Positions 1-5,524 of a stretch of DNA of 5,524 nt are shown here, piece by piece. How positions within the stretch are numbered: the first letter of the stretch is position 1; each line of letters opens with the position of its first letter. Position numbers and translations under genes: made by a program. The notes beneath the pieces were generated by a model. It saw only the letters and a program-made list of their open reading frames with translations, made no database searches and had not been told where the DNA came from. Source of the DNA: an uncultured Prevotellaceae bacterium (GTDB taxonomy: Bacteria > Bacteroidota > Bacteroidia > Bacteroidales > Bacteroidaceae); NCBI GenBank assembly GCA_902803455.1, contig CADCQC010000018.1, positions 1 to 5,524 of the forward strand. The letters are read 5' to 3'.

Positions 1-75
1 CCCCTCCAGAAAGGGATGCCCCTCTCCAGAAAGGGATGCCTCCTCTCTATAAAGGGAGCCTCTCCATAAAGGGAG
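1..75. repeat. Degenerate 20-bp tandem repeats, about 4 copies
   Basis: Units begin at about 1, 21, 41 and 59, with consensus near CCTCTCCAGAAAGGGATGCC. The first two copies differ at one base. The third carries two substitutions and a one-base deletion. The fourth is truncated. Each unit pairs a C-rich run with a GGGA run about 4-5 bases later, so each could form a very short hairpin; the best is TCTCC/GGAGA in the last copy. The left arm of the adjacent terminator (83-97) has the same CCCTCTCCAGAA core and looks like a further diverged copy. The array starts at the first base, so it may continue outside the window. No coding capacity is evident. The function is unknown. Confidence 0.8.
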
Positions 76-76
76 A

Positions 77-113
77 AAAAATCCCCTCTCCAGAAGGTGG
101 AGAGGGGATTTTT
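77..113 (-). terminator. Strong intrinsic terminator of the receptor/lipoprotein operon, probably bidirectional
   Basis: Positions 77-92 and 98-113 are perfectly complementary, giving a 16-bp stem closed by a 5-base loop (GAAGG on the plus strand). The central 11 bp are G/C-rich and the outer 5 bp are A-T pairs. On the minus strand the stem runs into a tract of six T (81-76), the usual form of a Rho-independent terminator, about 45 bases after the lipoprotein stop codon. The A and T flanks are symmetric, so it could also stop transcription arriving from the left on the plus strand. Confidence 0.9.
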
Positions 114-120
114 ATTTGTG

Positions 121-143
121 GGCAGGATCTCAGAGCACCTGCC
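121..143 (-). other. Inverted repeat in the operon 3' untranslated region
   Basis: GGCAGG (121-126) and CCTGCC (138-143) are perfect 6-bp complements separated by 11 bases. They lie between the lipoprotein stop codon and the terminator. In the minus-strand transcript this would form a short G/C hairpin just upstream of the terminator stem. It could protect the 3' end or be coincidental. Only the base pairing is directly seen. Confidence 0.4.
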
Positions 144-158
144 ATAGGAGCTTATGCC

Positions 159-1685
159 TTATTGTGGTTTCTCATGTGAGAAATAAATGCCACCACAGAG
201 TTCGATGGTTCCATTGTAGGTGTCCTTGTAGCCGATCATGGTCAGCTTGTCGTCCACCTCAATGCCAGCTTTTCCGAGGAAGCCCTTCCGGTTGTCGCCC
301 GATGCGCCATAACCGGGATAGCAGCCATAGACATACAAGCGGTTTTCACCATCAGTGATATACAGGTTGCCATAGGTGTCGTTGGCGATCTCATCGATGA
401 AACCGGTGACCATATAATACACCTCTTTGCTGTCCTCTTTTGTCAGGAACTCAGCGATGCTGACTTGAGTGACAGAATTTTTGATGTTCTCGAATGTGCC
501 GGAAACCATTTGCGGAGTCTCTTTATAGGCCCCTCTCTTGCCGACGACCGTCACGATATCACCCACCTTGGCACCCGACTCTTTGAAGCCAGCAGCCCTA
601 TAGACGAGCACTTTGCCGGAGTAGTCTTGAATATAGAAGCTCTGCTCCTGTTTGTCGCTGGCATAAAGTTCGGTGACGACACCCGTTATTCTGAACTGCG
701 TGTCACCCACCTCAGCAGCGAGGAAATCAGCCACCGGCACCTCGAGGATAGCACCTTTCTGATAAACAGTGGTCTCCGTGGTATAGTTTTTCTTTCCGTC
801 TGTGGTATTGAAAGTGAGCGAGACATTTCTGTCGCCACCATCATTGGCATCAGCATGGAAAGAGATCACCGTGCTCGTATTGGAGATATTGATACCGGTC
901 ACATGGAGCCATTTTTGTGCAGCTTCAGGAATATTGACCGACACGCCTTTCCCCTTATTCGCAAGGTACACATTGAAGTCGCCACCCTCCAAAGGAAGGG
1001 TATTGTCTTCTAAGTCGAGCGAATCCACCTTGATGAGAGATTTCTCGATGGCGATGACAGCCACATTGACCAGTTCCACTGTTCCGTTATAGGTAGTCTT
1101 GGGACCTTCTACGGTGAGAATGTCACCCACTTCGATACCCCAATCGCTGATGGAGTTGTTTTGTCCATCTTTACCACTTCTGTCGAGTGTGCCATAGATA
1201 TACACCTCTCCTGTCTCGTCCTGCAGATACCAGTTGCCGTATACCGTATTGGCGATTCTGGTCACAGTACCTTTAGCGCGATAGGTTTTGGAATCCTCAC
1301 CAGCGATAATTTCAGCACAAGTGGAGATGGGAAGATCTGCCTTCTGTGTCATCTGAATGACGTTGATTTTCTGTGTCTTACCACCGCAGTTGAGGCTGAT
1401 GATCGCAGTCTGAGTGTCGGAAGCCGCTCCGGCGGAGAAAGTCACTTTCGACTGGCCGGCGCCACCCTCTGCGGGTGAGACGGTGAGCCATGCTGGGATA
1501 TCTGTCATATTCCAACTGTCGTTGGCATTGACGCTAACTTCCACTGTACCGCCATTGGCAGGCAGAGAAACGATAGATTGAGACACTTGGACCGTGTCCA
1601 GATAGGTAGGTTCGAAATCTTCTGTGCAACTCACCATCAAGGCGAGCACAGCCACCATCATCGGGATGAAATATCTGAGTTTCAT
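159..1685 (-). CDS. BACON and OB-fold-like repeat lipoprotein, likely surface-exposed partner of the upstream receptor
   Basis: About 508 residues. The N-terminus is MKLRYF, a hydrophobic stretch, then a type II signal-peptidase site MVSC with the lipidated cysteine at residue 20. TEDFE follows; acidic residues just after the cysteine resemble Bacteroidetes surface-export signals. Domains seen by eye: BACON 1 at about 32-113 (WLTVSP, then VTFSA), an OB-like unit at about 117-215, BACON 2 at about 217-311 (WLHVTG, HADANDGGDRNVSL), a second OB-like unit at 313-405 and a third at 406-505. OB units 1 and 3 share a TYGN.Y..D core and a D.LT..G.K.TYNGT.EL ending. BACON domains are predicted carbohydrate- or protein-binding modules of secreted Bacteroidetes proteins. 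The OB-like units recall DUF5689 or OB nucleic-acid-binding families. No catalytic motif was seen, so a binding role is inferred. An in-frame ATG at 1700 would add MISEI and lie one base after the receptor stop; 1685 is preferred because it gives a normal lipoprotein signal. Ligand unknown. Confidence 0.88.
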   Translation of the reverse strand: MKLRYFIPMMVAVLALMVSCTEDFEPTYLDTVQVSQSIVSLPANGGTVEVSVNANDSWNMTDIPAWLTVSPAEGGAGQSKVTFSAGAASDTQTAIISLNCGGKTQKINVIQMTQKADLPISTCAEIIAGEDSKTYRAKGTVTRIANTVYGNWYLQDETGEVYIYGTLDRSGKDGQNNSISDWGIEVGDILTVEGPKTTYNGTVELVNVAVIAIEKSLIKVDSLDLEDNTLPLEGGDFNVYLANKGKGVSVNIPEAAQKWLHVTGINISNTSTVISFHADANDGGDRNVSLTFNTTDGKKNYTTETTVYQKGAILEVPVADFLAAEVGDTQFRITGVVTELYASDKQEQSFYIQDYSGKVLVYRAAGFKESGAKVGDIVTVVGKRGAYKETPQMVSGTFENIKNSVTQVSIAEFLTKEDSKEVYYMVTGFIDEIANDTYGNLYITDGENRLYVYGCYPGYGASGDNRKGFLGKAGIEVDDKLTMIGYKDTYNGTIELCGGIYFSHEKPQ

Positions 1686-1701
1686 AATTTCGGAAATCAT
1701 T

Positions 1702-4700
1702 TTAGTTGAAGAAATACTTTATTCCTATAGACGCATACCAGCACTGTCCGAGGGTGTGATATGGTTTCCAGTTAGTGGCATCACCATTGATTGCAGCAGG
1801 TGTGGAGAAGACAGCATAACCATCGGCATCGACGCCATCATACTTAAGGATACGTGAGTACTGCACACCACTTGAAGGAGCTGTACTGTAGTCGAGGTTG
1901 GCAATCTTGCTGACGCCCCAACTGGAGTTGAAGAAGTTGAGCACATTCTTCATGTCGAAGCCAACCTGGAGTGTATGTTTGGTGTTGCCCACATTCACTT
2001 TAAAGTCATGTTTGTAGCTGAAGTCGATACGGTGTACCCATGGAGAATAGTGGCTGTAGGCCTCAGCATACTCACCTCTGCGGTCATTCAGGTAGTCGTT
2101 GTTGCTGATAAAGTCCATGAAGTTCTTCTGGTCTTTCTCAGAAGCGAATCTGAAGTTACCTTTTCCAGTCCATTTTCCAGATGCGTCAAAGTTACCAGCC
2201 ACATCAGCATCGGTAGGAATATAAACGGCATCATAAGGATATCCGTCACCATTCATATCGTTGACGGTCAGATAAGAGGTATTGAATGCTCCTCTCCAGG
2301 TCTCATAGATGAAGCTGTAGTGGTTGTTGGCCTTGTCGTGGATAGTAGCACTGGCCACGATACGGTCAGGAGTGACATACTGTGAGTTGTGGAGCACCAC
2401 GTTGTTGGGACCTTCCACAGTAGGAATGTAAGTGAAGGCAGATGAAGCATCGCTACCCGGCATACCGGTCTTCTCTTTGGAGACGGTGTGTGTATAGGCA
2501 GCCATCAGACTGATCCACTCAGCAGGTTGTGAATTGAGTGTCAGGTTGAACGACCATCCATATCCCTTGCTGGTATTGTCGAGCACGAAGGCATTGGGCA
2601 TGCCCTTTGTCTTTCCATTATTGTCCACATAGGTATATTTGAAGTCCTGATAGAGCGGGCGGTTGTCCGCACCATTGAGTCGTGAGAAGCCACCCACGTC
2701 TCTGATGCTCCAGTCAGAGATACATACGGCATTGAGGGTCTTGTTGAAGATGGCCTCTGCTGTCACAGAGAGGGGGAACGACACGGGGATCTGATAATCC
2801 ACGGCGAGGGACGTTTTCCATACCTGTGGCATTTTGAAGTCGGGGTTCACTGCCTGAATAGCAGATCCTGCCTCACCTTTATCAGGAGTGATGTCGGCCG
2901 GACCCAGATTGTTGGCGATGAGATAGTCTCTCAAGGTATTGCCAGTCAAGATATTTCCGGCAAACTGCGACATGTCGGCACTTTTAGCATGCCATGCGCC
3001 ACGATACTGCACCATGTTGGAGTTGGTAGGCATATTGGTGAAGAACACGAGCGGCAGACGTCCGGAGAAGAGACCCGAACCACCACGCACCTTCAGACTC
3101 TTGTCACCGAAGACATCCCAAGTGAAGCCCAATCGTGGAGAGATCGTGAAATAAGAGCTGGGCCATTTGCCTGTGTCGATATGACGTCCGTTGTAGTCGA
3201 ATGCATAGATGGCATTGTTGGTCATCAGGTCGTCATTGTTGAAGAACAATCCGTCGAAGCGCAAGCCAAAGGTCAGTTTGACGCGGGGATTGAAGGCCCA
3301 CTCATCTTGCGCATAGATGCCCAATTTGTTGAACTGCACACGTGCGGCAGGCTCAGTCTCGCCACCATAACCGTAGGTGAGAGCCACCACTTCCGGAGTG
3401 CTGTTGAACAATTTGTCAGCATTCAGCACACCACCGTCATACATGTCGTCGGTCAGATTGAAACGATAGTAACCCGTTCCGTTACGCATATACATGTTGT
3501 CAGCCATCTGATGCTCGAAACTGACACCGCCCATGATCTTATGTGCGCCCAAATAATAGGTGACGTCGTCCTTCATGTTCCAGATCGTATTGTGCACGGC
3601 ATTGTTCCAGGTGAACAGCTCATAACCCAGGGCCATATAGTTGTTGTCGTCCTTGGTGATGTCGATGAAGGGGAATACAGATGAGTCGGAGTCACGCACG
3701 TCGTCGAGTTTCGAGAAGGTAGCCAGGAACTGGTTGGAGAGATTCTCTGTCAGCCGGCTGTTCAGATCCAGCGAGAAGGAGTGCACCAGGTTGTCCATGG
3801 CATACATCGAATTGGCAAAAGACATCGACGACTTAGACATACGTGCGTCGGGCATACGAGAGCCACCATCCATAGAAGAGGCATTGGGAGAACTCCAATA
3901 ACGGTTCTTAGTGTAATTGTAGCGGAAAGCCAGGTGGTGGTCATTGGTGATGTTCCAATCCAGACGAGCCAGGATCTTGTAGTTGTTCTCATCGGCTGGG
4001 AAACTGGTATAACTACCCGTATCATAGCCATATTTCTGGAGGACATAATCCGACACGGCTTTCAGATCAGCTTCCGTCGTGCGGGAGATATAATTCTCAG
4101 GATCAGCGGGAGATTGGGGAGAAGAGCCACGCCAGCGGTTCACCACCGTCGGGATCACCGACATCTCACCATTGACGAAGAAGAACAATTTGTTTTTGAT
4201 GATAGGACCACCCAATGTGAATCCGTATGTGGTGCTTTCGTTTTTCTCCCTTGCACCATTGATCTGCACCCGGTCGATGGCATCACCTTGCATGTTCTCA
4301 TTTTTGTGGTAGACATAAGCACTACCCTTGAACATGTTGGTACCCGATTTCGTGATGGCGTTCACACCACCACCGATGAAGTTGGTCTGTCTGACGTCGA
4401 ACGGAGAGATCACCACCTGCAACTCCTCGATAGCATCGATGGAGATGGGGTTGCCACCACCCGGGAGACTGGAGCTCAAACCAAAGTTGTTGTTGAAATT
4501 GGCACCATCCACGGTGAAGTTGGCAGTACGTCCGTCACTACCGGCGAAGCTCATGCCGTTTCCTCCGTAAGGAGAGAGTCTTGTGACATCCGTAATGCTT
4601 CTCGACACGGTGGGGAGGTTGGCAATCTGCGCGTTGGTAATGTTGGTAGAGGCACCCGTCTTCTCAGCAGCAAACTTCGAAGCCCTGCCCGAGACAATCA

Positions 4701-5058
4701 CCTCAGTCAGTTCGTTGGCATCTTCCGAGAGGACCACATTCAGATTGTACGTCTCACCGAGCACGAGAACGACTCCTTTGACCGTTTTGGTCTGGTATCC
4801 AATATAAGACACGATCACATCATAAGGTCCGCCTGTACGCATACCTTGGATATTGAAGAGTCCGTCGATGTTGGTTACCGCTGCATATCGTGTGCCGGAA
4901 GGCGTATGGATCGCCTGAATAGTAGCACCGATGACTGTCTCGTCGGTTTCTTGCATCGTCACGCGTCCGCTTAAAGCCGACGTCGTAATTTGAGCCATCA
5001 TGCTTGTGGAAATCACCAGCATGAAAGCAACCAGAAAGAAAAGTCTTTTCTGCATCAT
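1702..5058 (-). CDS. Oar-like TonB-dependent outer-membrane receptor with carboxypeptidase-regulatory-like N-terminal domain
   Basis: 1118 residues, a normal length for Oar-type receptors. The signal peptide MMQKRLFFLVAF... ends near SMMA|Q (about residue 22). A carboxypeptidase-regulatory-like beta-sandwich follows at about 27-111 (SGRVT, GATIQA, NIDGLFNIQG, VSYIGYQ). ELTEVIVSG at about 116-124 is a plausible TonB-box region. The plug domain is at about 129-239 (VTRLSPYGGNGMSF, FTVDGANFNN, IEELQVVISPFDVRQ, GGGVNAITKSGTN). The rest is a long barrel ending in aromatic KYFFN. Within the barrel, DMNGDG at about 934-939 lies in a segment typical of Oar proteins. The family moves ligands across the outer membrane with energy from TonB-ExbBD; no substrate can be assigned. 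No SusD homologue is adjacent, arguing against a SusC polysaccharide receptor. Start: two adjacent ATGs at 5058 and 5055 precede the signal peptide. A longer reading frame reaches a TTG at 5121, but its extra 21 residues would spoil the signal peptide. It is the first gene of an operon with the lipoprotein. Confidence 0.93.
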   Translation of the reverse strand: MMQKRLFFLVAFMLVISTSMMAQITTSALSGRVTMQETDETVIGATIQAIHTPSGTRYAAVTNIDGLFNIQGMRTGGPYDVIVSYIGYQTKTVKGVVLVLGETYNLNVVLSEDANELTEVIVSGRASKFAAEKTGASTNITNAQIANLPTVSRSITDVTRLSPYGGNGMSFAGSDGRTANFTVDGANFNNNFGLSSSLPGGGNPISIDAIEELQVVISPFDVRQTNFIGGGVNAITKSGTNMFKGSAYVYHKNENMQGDAIDRVQINGAREKNESTTYGFTLGGPIIKNKLFFFVNGEMSVIPTVVNRWRGSSPQSPADPENYISRTTEADLKAVSDYVLQKYGYDTGSYTSFPADENNYKILARLDWNITNDHHLAFRYNYTKNRYWSSPNASSMDGGSRMPDARMSKSSMSFANSMYAMDNLVHSFSLDLNSRLTENLSNQFLATFSKLDDVRDSDSSVFPFIDITKDDNNYMALGYELFTWNNAVHNTIWNMKDDVTYYLGAHKIMGGVSFEHQMADNMYMRNGTGYYRFNLTDDMYDGGVLNADKLFNSTPEVVALTYGYGGETEPAARVQFNKLGIYAQDEWAFNPRVKLTFGLRFDGLFFNNDDLMTNNAIYAFDYNGRHIDTGKWPSSYFTISPRLGFTWDVFGDKSLKVRGGSGLFSGRLPLVFFTNMPTNSNMVQYRGAWHAKSADMSQFAGNILTGNTLRDYLIANNLGPADITPDKGEAGSAIQAVNPDFKMPQVWKTSLAVDYQIPVSFPLSVTAEAIFNKTLNAVCISDWSIRDVGGFSRLNGADNRPLYQDFKYTYVDNNGKTKGMPNAFVLDNTSKGYGWSFNLTLNSQPAEWISLMAAYTHTVSKEKTGMPGSDASSAFTYIPTVEGPNNVVLHNSQYVTPDRIVASATIHDKANNHYSFIYETWRGAFNTSYLTVNDMNGDGYPYDAVYIPTDADVAGNFDASGKWTGKGNFRFASEKDQKNFMDFISNNDYLNDRRGEYAEAYSHYSPWVHRIDFSYKHDFKVNVGNTKHTLQVGFDMKNVLNFFNSSWGVSKIANLDYSTAPSSGVQYSRILKYDGVDADGYAVFSTPAAINGDATNWKPYHTLGQCWYASIGIKYFFN

Positions 5059-5086
5059 AAAAAAGTAAAAATAAATTAAAAAATAC

Positions 5087-5100
5087 GGGCAAAATTGCCC
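5087..5100 (-). other. Short hairpin in the receptor gene leader
   Basis: GGGCAA and TTGCCC are perfect complements separated by two bases, which in RNA would be at least a 5-bp stem with a 4-base loop. On the minus strand the hairpin is followed by a very T-rich stretch (ATTTTTTAATTTATTTTTACTTTTTT) down to the ATG at 5058. This resembles a weak intrinsic terminator, so it could act as an attenuator or affect leader stability. The palindrome also overlaps a possible promoter -7 element, so the two readings compete. Confidence 0.35.
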
Positions 5101-5126
5101 ATTCTTAAATAGCAGTTGCAAAATTA
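5090..5126 (-). promoter_or_regulatory. Candidate Bacteroidetes-type promoter(s) for the receptor/lipoprotein operon
   Basis: Two overlapping readings are possible against the Bacteroidetes consensus TTTG, about 20 bases, TAnnTTTG. Reading A has a perfect -7 element TAATTTTG on the minus strand at 5126-5119, but no good TTTG at the right distance upstream. Reading B uses TTTG at 5122-5119 as the -33 element, a 21-base spacer, and CAATTTTG at 5097-5090 as a -7 element with one mismatch. A would give a leader of roughly 50 bases containing the hairpin; B one of roughly 25 bases without it. Either excludes translation from the TTG at 5121. Confidence 0.45.
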
Positions 5127-5218
5127 AGTAAAAAACCGCATATAATTCTTTTATAAACGTTAAAATATGTATTTTATTAAATGAATAAGGAAAAATGGGA
5201 GAAAAGAGGTGATATAAA

Positions 5219-5298
5219 AGCCATCTTAGGAAATTCTTGGAGATTCTAAGACATTTTCGGAGATTCCATGAAATACTAAGCGTTTCTAGGCGATGAGA
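5219..5298. repeat. Array of degenerate 10-bp tandem repeats in the divergent intergenic region
   Basis: Eight consecutive 10-bp units start at 5219, 5229, 5239, 5249, 5259, 5269, 5279 and 5289. The consensus is about GGAGATTCTA; the units at 5239 and 5259 are GGAGATTCTA and GGAGATTCCA. In all eight the second base is G and the sixth is T, and the fifth is A in seven. A further match, GAGATTCTTA, begins at 5297 after a two-base phase slip. The period is not a multiple of three and there is no open frame, so it is not coding. A 10-bp period puts equivalent bases on one face of the helix, which suggests phased protein contacts or intrinsic curvature, but this is inference. It lies about 165 bp upstream of the receptor start and about 150 bp upstream of pnp. 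Confidence 0.6.
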
Positions 5299-5348
5299 GA
5301 TTCTTATAAAGATATAGATGTGGTCATCCTGCGACGATTATTATCATC

Positions 5349-5371
5349 AAAAGCAAATTTGTGGCTTTTTT
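5349..5371 (+). other. Weak A/T-rich hairpin followed by a T run upstream of pnp
   Basis: AAAAGC (5349-5354) and GCTTTT (5364-5369) pair across a 9-base loop, and the T run extends to six bases. The form resembles a weak terminator, but the stem has only two G-C pairs and no plus-strand gene was found upstream of it in this window. It may reflect A/T-rich promoter-proximal DNA rather than a working structure. Confidence 0.2.
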
Positions 5372-5372
5372 A

Positions 5373-5404
5373 TTCGTTAATTCGACTAATTATGAGTAAC
5401 TTTG
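5373..5404 (+). promoter_or_regulatory. Candidate Bacteroidetes-type promoter for pnp
   Basis: TAACTTTG at 5397-5404 matches the Bacteroidetes -7 consensus TAnnTTTG exactly. TTCG at 5373-5376 matches the -33 element TTTG at three of four bases, with a 20-base spacer that fits the family range. The implied transcription start near 5411 would give a leader of about 37 bases before the pnp ATG. Confidence 0.65.
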
Positions 5405-5420
5405 CCCGAATTATTTTTAG

Positions 5421-5447
5421 ATGTACAAAAAACTACAAGATTTTTAG
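5421..5447 (+). CDS. Possible 8-codon leader mini-ORF immediately before pnp
   Basis: ATG at 5421 opens a frame encoding MYKKLQDF that stops at TAG 5445-5447, directly abutting the pnp ATG in the same frame. The ten bases TTTTTAGATG occur identically at this start (5414-5423) and at the pnp start (5441-5450), so both starts have the same local context. If the predicted promoter is right, the mini-ORF lies wholly within the leader. It might couple or compete with pnp translation, or be a chance by-product of a small duplication. Confidence 0.2.
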   Translation: MYKKLQDF

Positions 5448-5524
5448 ATGAACGTTATTACGAAAACAGTATCATTGCCTGATGGAAGAACCATCAGCAT
5501 TGAGACCGGGAAAGTGGCAAAGCA
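5448..5524 (+). CDS. pnp: Polynucleotide phosphorylase (PNPase), N-terminal fragment cut by the window edge
   Basis: Only the first 25 codons are present, starting MNVITKTVSLPDGRTISIE and continuing through TGKVAK. PNPases begin with a beta-strand pair and then an ETG..A.Q motif at the start of the first RNase PH-like domain (E. coli has LETGMMARQ here). The ETGKVAK seen here, preceded by LPDGRTI, fits Bacteroidales versions closely. The enzyme is a cytoplasmic trimer that degrades RNA 3' to 5' using phosphate, releasing nucleoside diphosphates, and can also add tails. The start is fixed by an in-frame TAG just upstream of the ATG. No Shine-Dalgarno sequence is seen, as is usual in Bacteroidetes. 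The gene runs away from the receptor operon and is unlikely to be functionally linked to it. The catalytic, KH and S1 domains lie outside the window. Confidence 0.85.
   Translation, partial: MNVITKTVSLPDGRTISIETGKVAK

Noticed and set aside
1..75. CRISPR array at the left edge
   Set aside because: The 20-bp units abut each other with no unique spacers and no neighbouring cas gene. This is a simple tandem repeat.
168..183. Palindrome TTTCTCA/TGAGAAA near the lipoprotein stop codon
   Set aside because: It lies inside the last codons (SHEK) of the gene, is A/T-rich, and adds nothing beyond the clear terminator downstream.
465..1013. Plus-strand open frame of 182 codons opposite the lipoprotein gene
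   Set aside because: It is antisense to well-formed BACON and OB-like domains, and its translation shows no family resemblance. Treated as a shadow.
3781..4974. Long plus-strand open frame (397 codons) opposite the receptor gene
   Set aside because: It lies wholly antisense to a clearly conserved receptor. Its translation has no recognisable domain, signal or normal composition, and no promoter precedes it. It arises because the receptor's codon use leaves few stops in this antisense frame.
1702..5058. Naming the receptor SusC or RagA
   Set aside because: The plug and barrel motifs are Oar-like and no SusD/RagB lipoprotein is adjacent, so a polysaccharide-uptake label would over-interpret it.
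5059..5121. N-terminal extension of the receptor from TTG at 5121
   Set aside because: It uses a rare start codon that overlaps a promoter-like element, and it would place 21 residues before a textbook signal peptide. The double ATG at 5058/5055 fits better.

Overview
The window looks like a chromosomal segment of a Bacteroidales bacterium, probably Prevotella-like. Four things point there: an Oar-type TonB-dependent receptor beginning with a carboxypeptidase-regulatory-like domain; a lipoprotein with BACON domains, which are largely a Bacteroidetes family; Bacteroidetes-style promoter elements (TAnnTTTG) with A/T-rich leaders and no Shine-Dalgarno sequence; and a polynucleotide phosphorylase N-terminus close to Bacteroidales versions. 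The genus is a judgement from memory of related proteins, not a search result.

Layout, left to right. Positions 1-75 hold about four degenerate tandem copies of a 20-bp unit. Next comes a strong, near-symmetric terminator hairpin (77-113) whose left arm resembles the same unit. Two minus-strand genes follow, transcribed right to left as an apparent operon: an 1118-residue Oar-like TonB-dependent outer-membrane receptor (1702-5058), then a lipoprotein of about 508 residues (159-1685) with the order signal/lipobox, BACON, OB-like, BACON, OB-like, OB-like. They nearly touch (one base apart, or 16 with the preferred start) and share the terminator. Positions 5059-5447 are an A/T-rich divergent intergenic region containing candidate promoters for both directions, a leader hairpin, and an unexpected array of degenerate 10-bp repeats. 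The right edge carries the first 25 codons of pnp on the plus strand (5448 onward).

The receptor and lipoprotein probably work together at the outer membrane: the receptor as a TonB-energised gated barrel, the lipoprotein as a likely surface-exposed partner that binds a ligand. There is no SusD-like gene in the window, so this is not a classical SusCD pair, and the substrate cannot be read from the sequence. pnp is a housekeeping RNA-turnover gene that simply lies divergently beside the operon. The least explained elements are the 10-bp phased repeat array at 5219-5298, the duplicated start context with an 8-codon mini-ORF before pnp, and the BACON/OB architecture of the lipoprotein.
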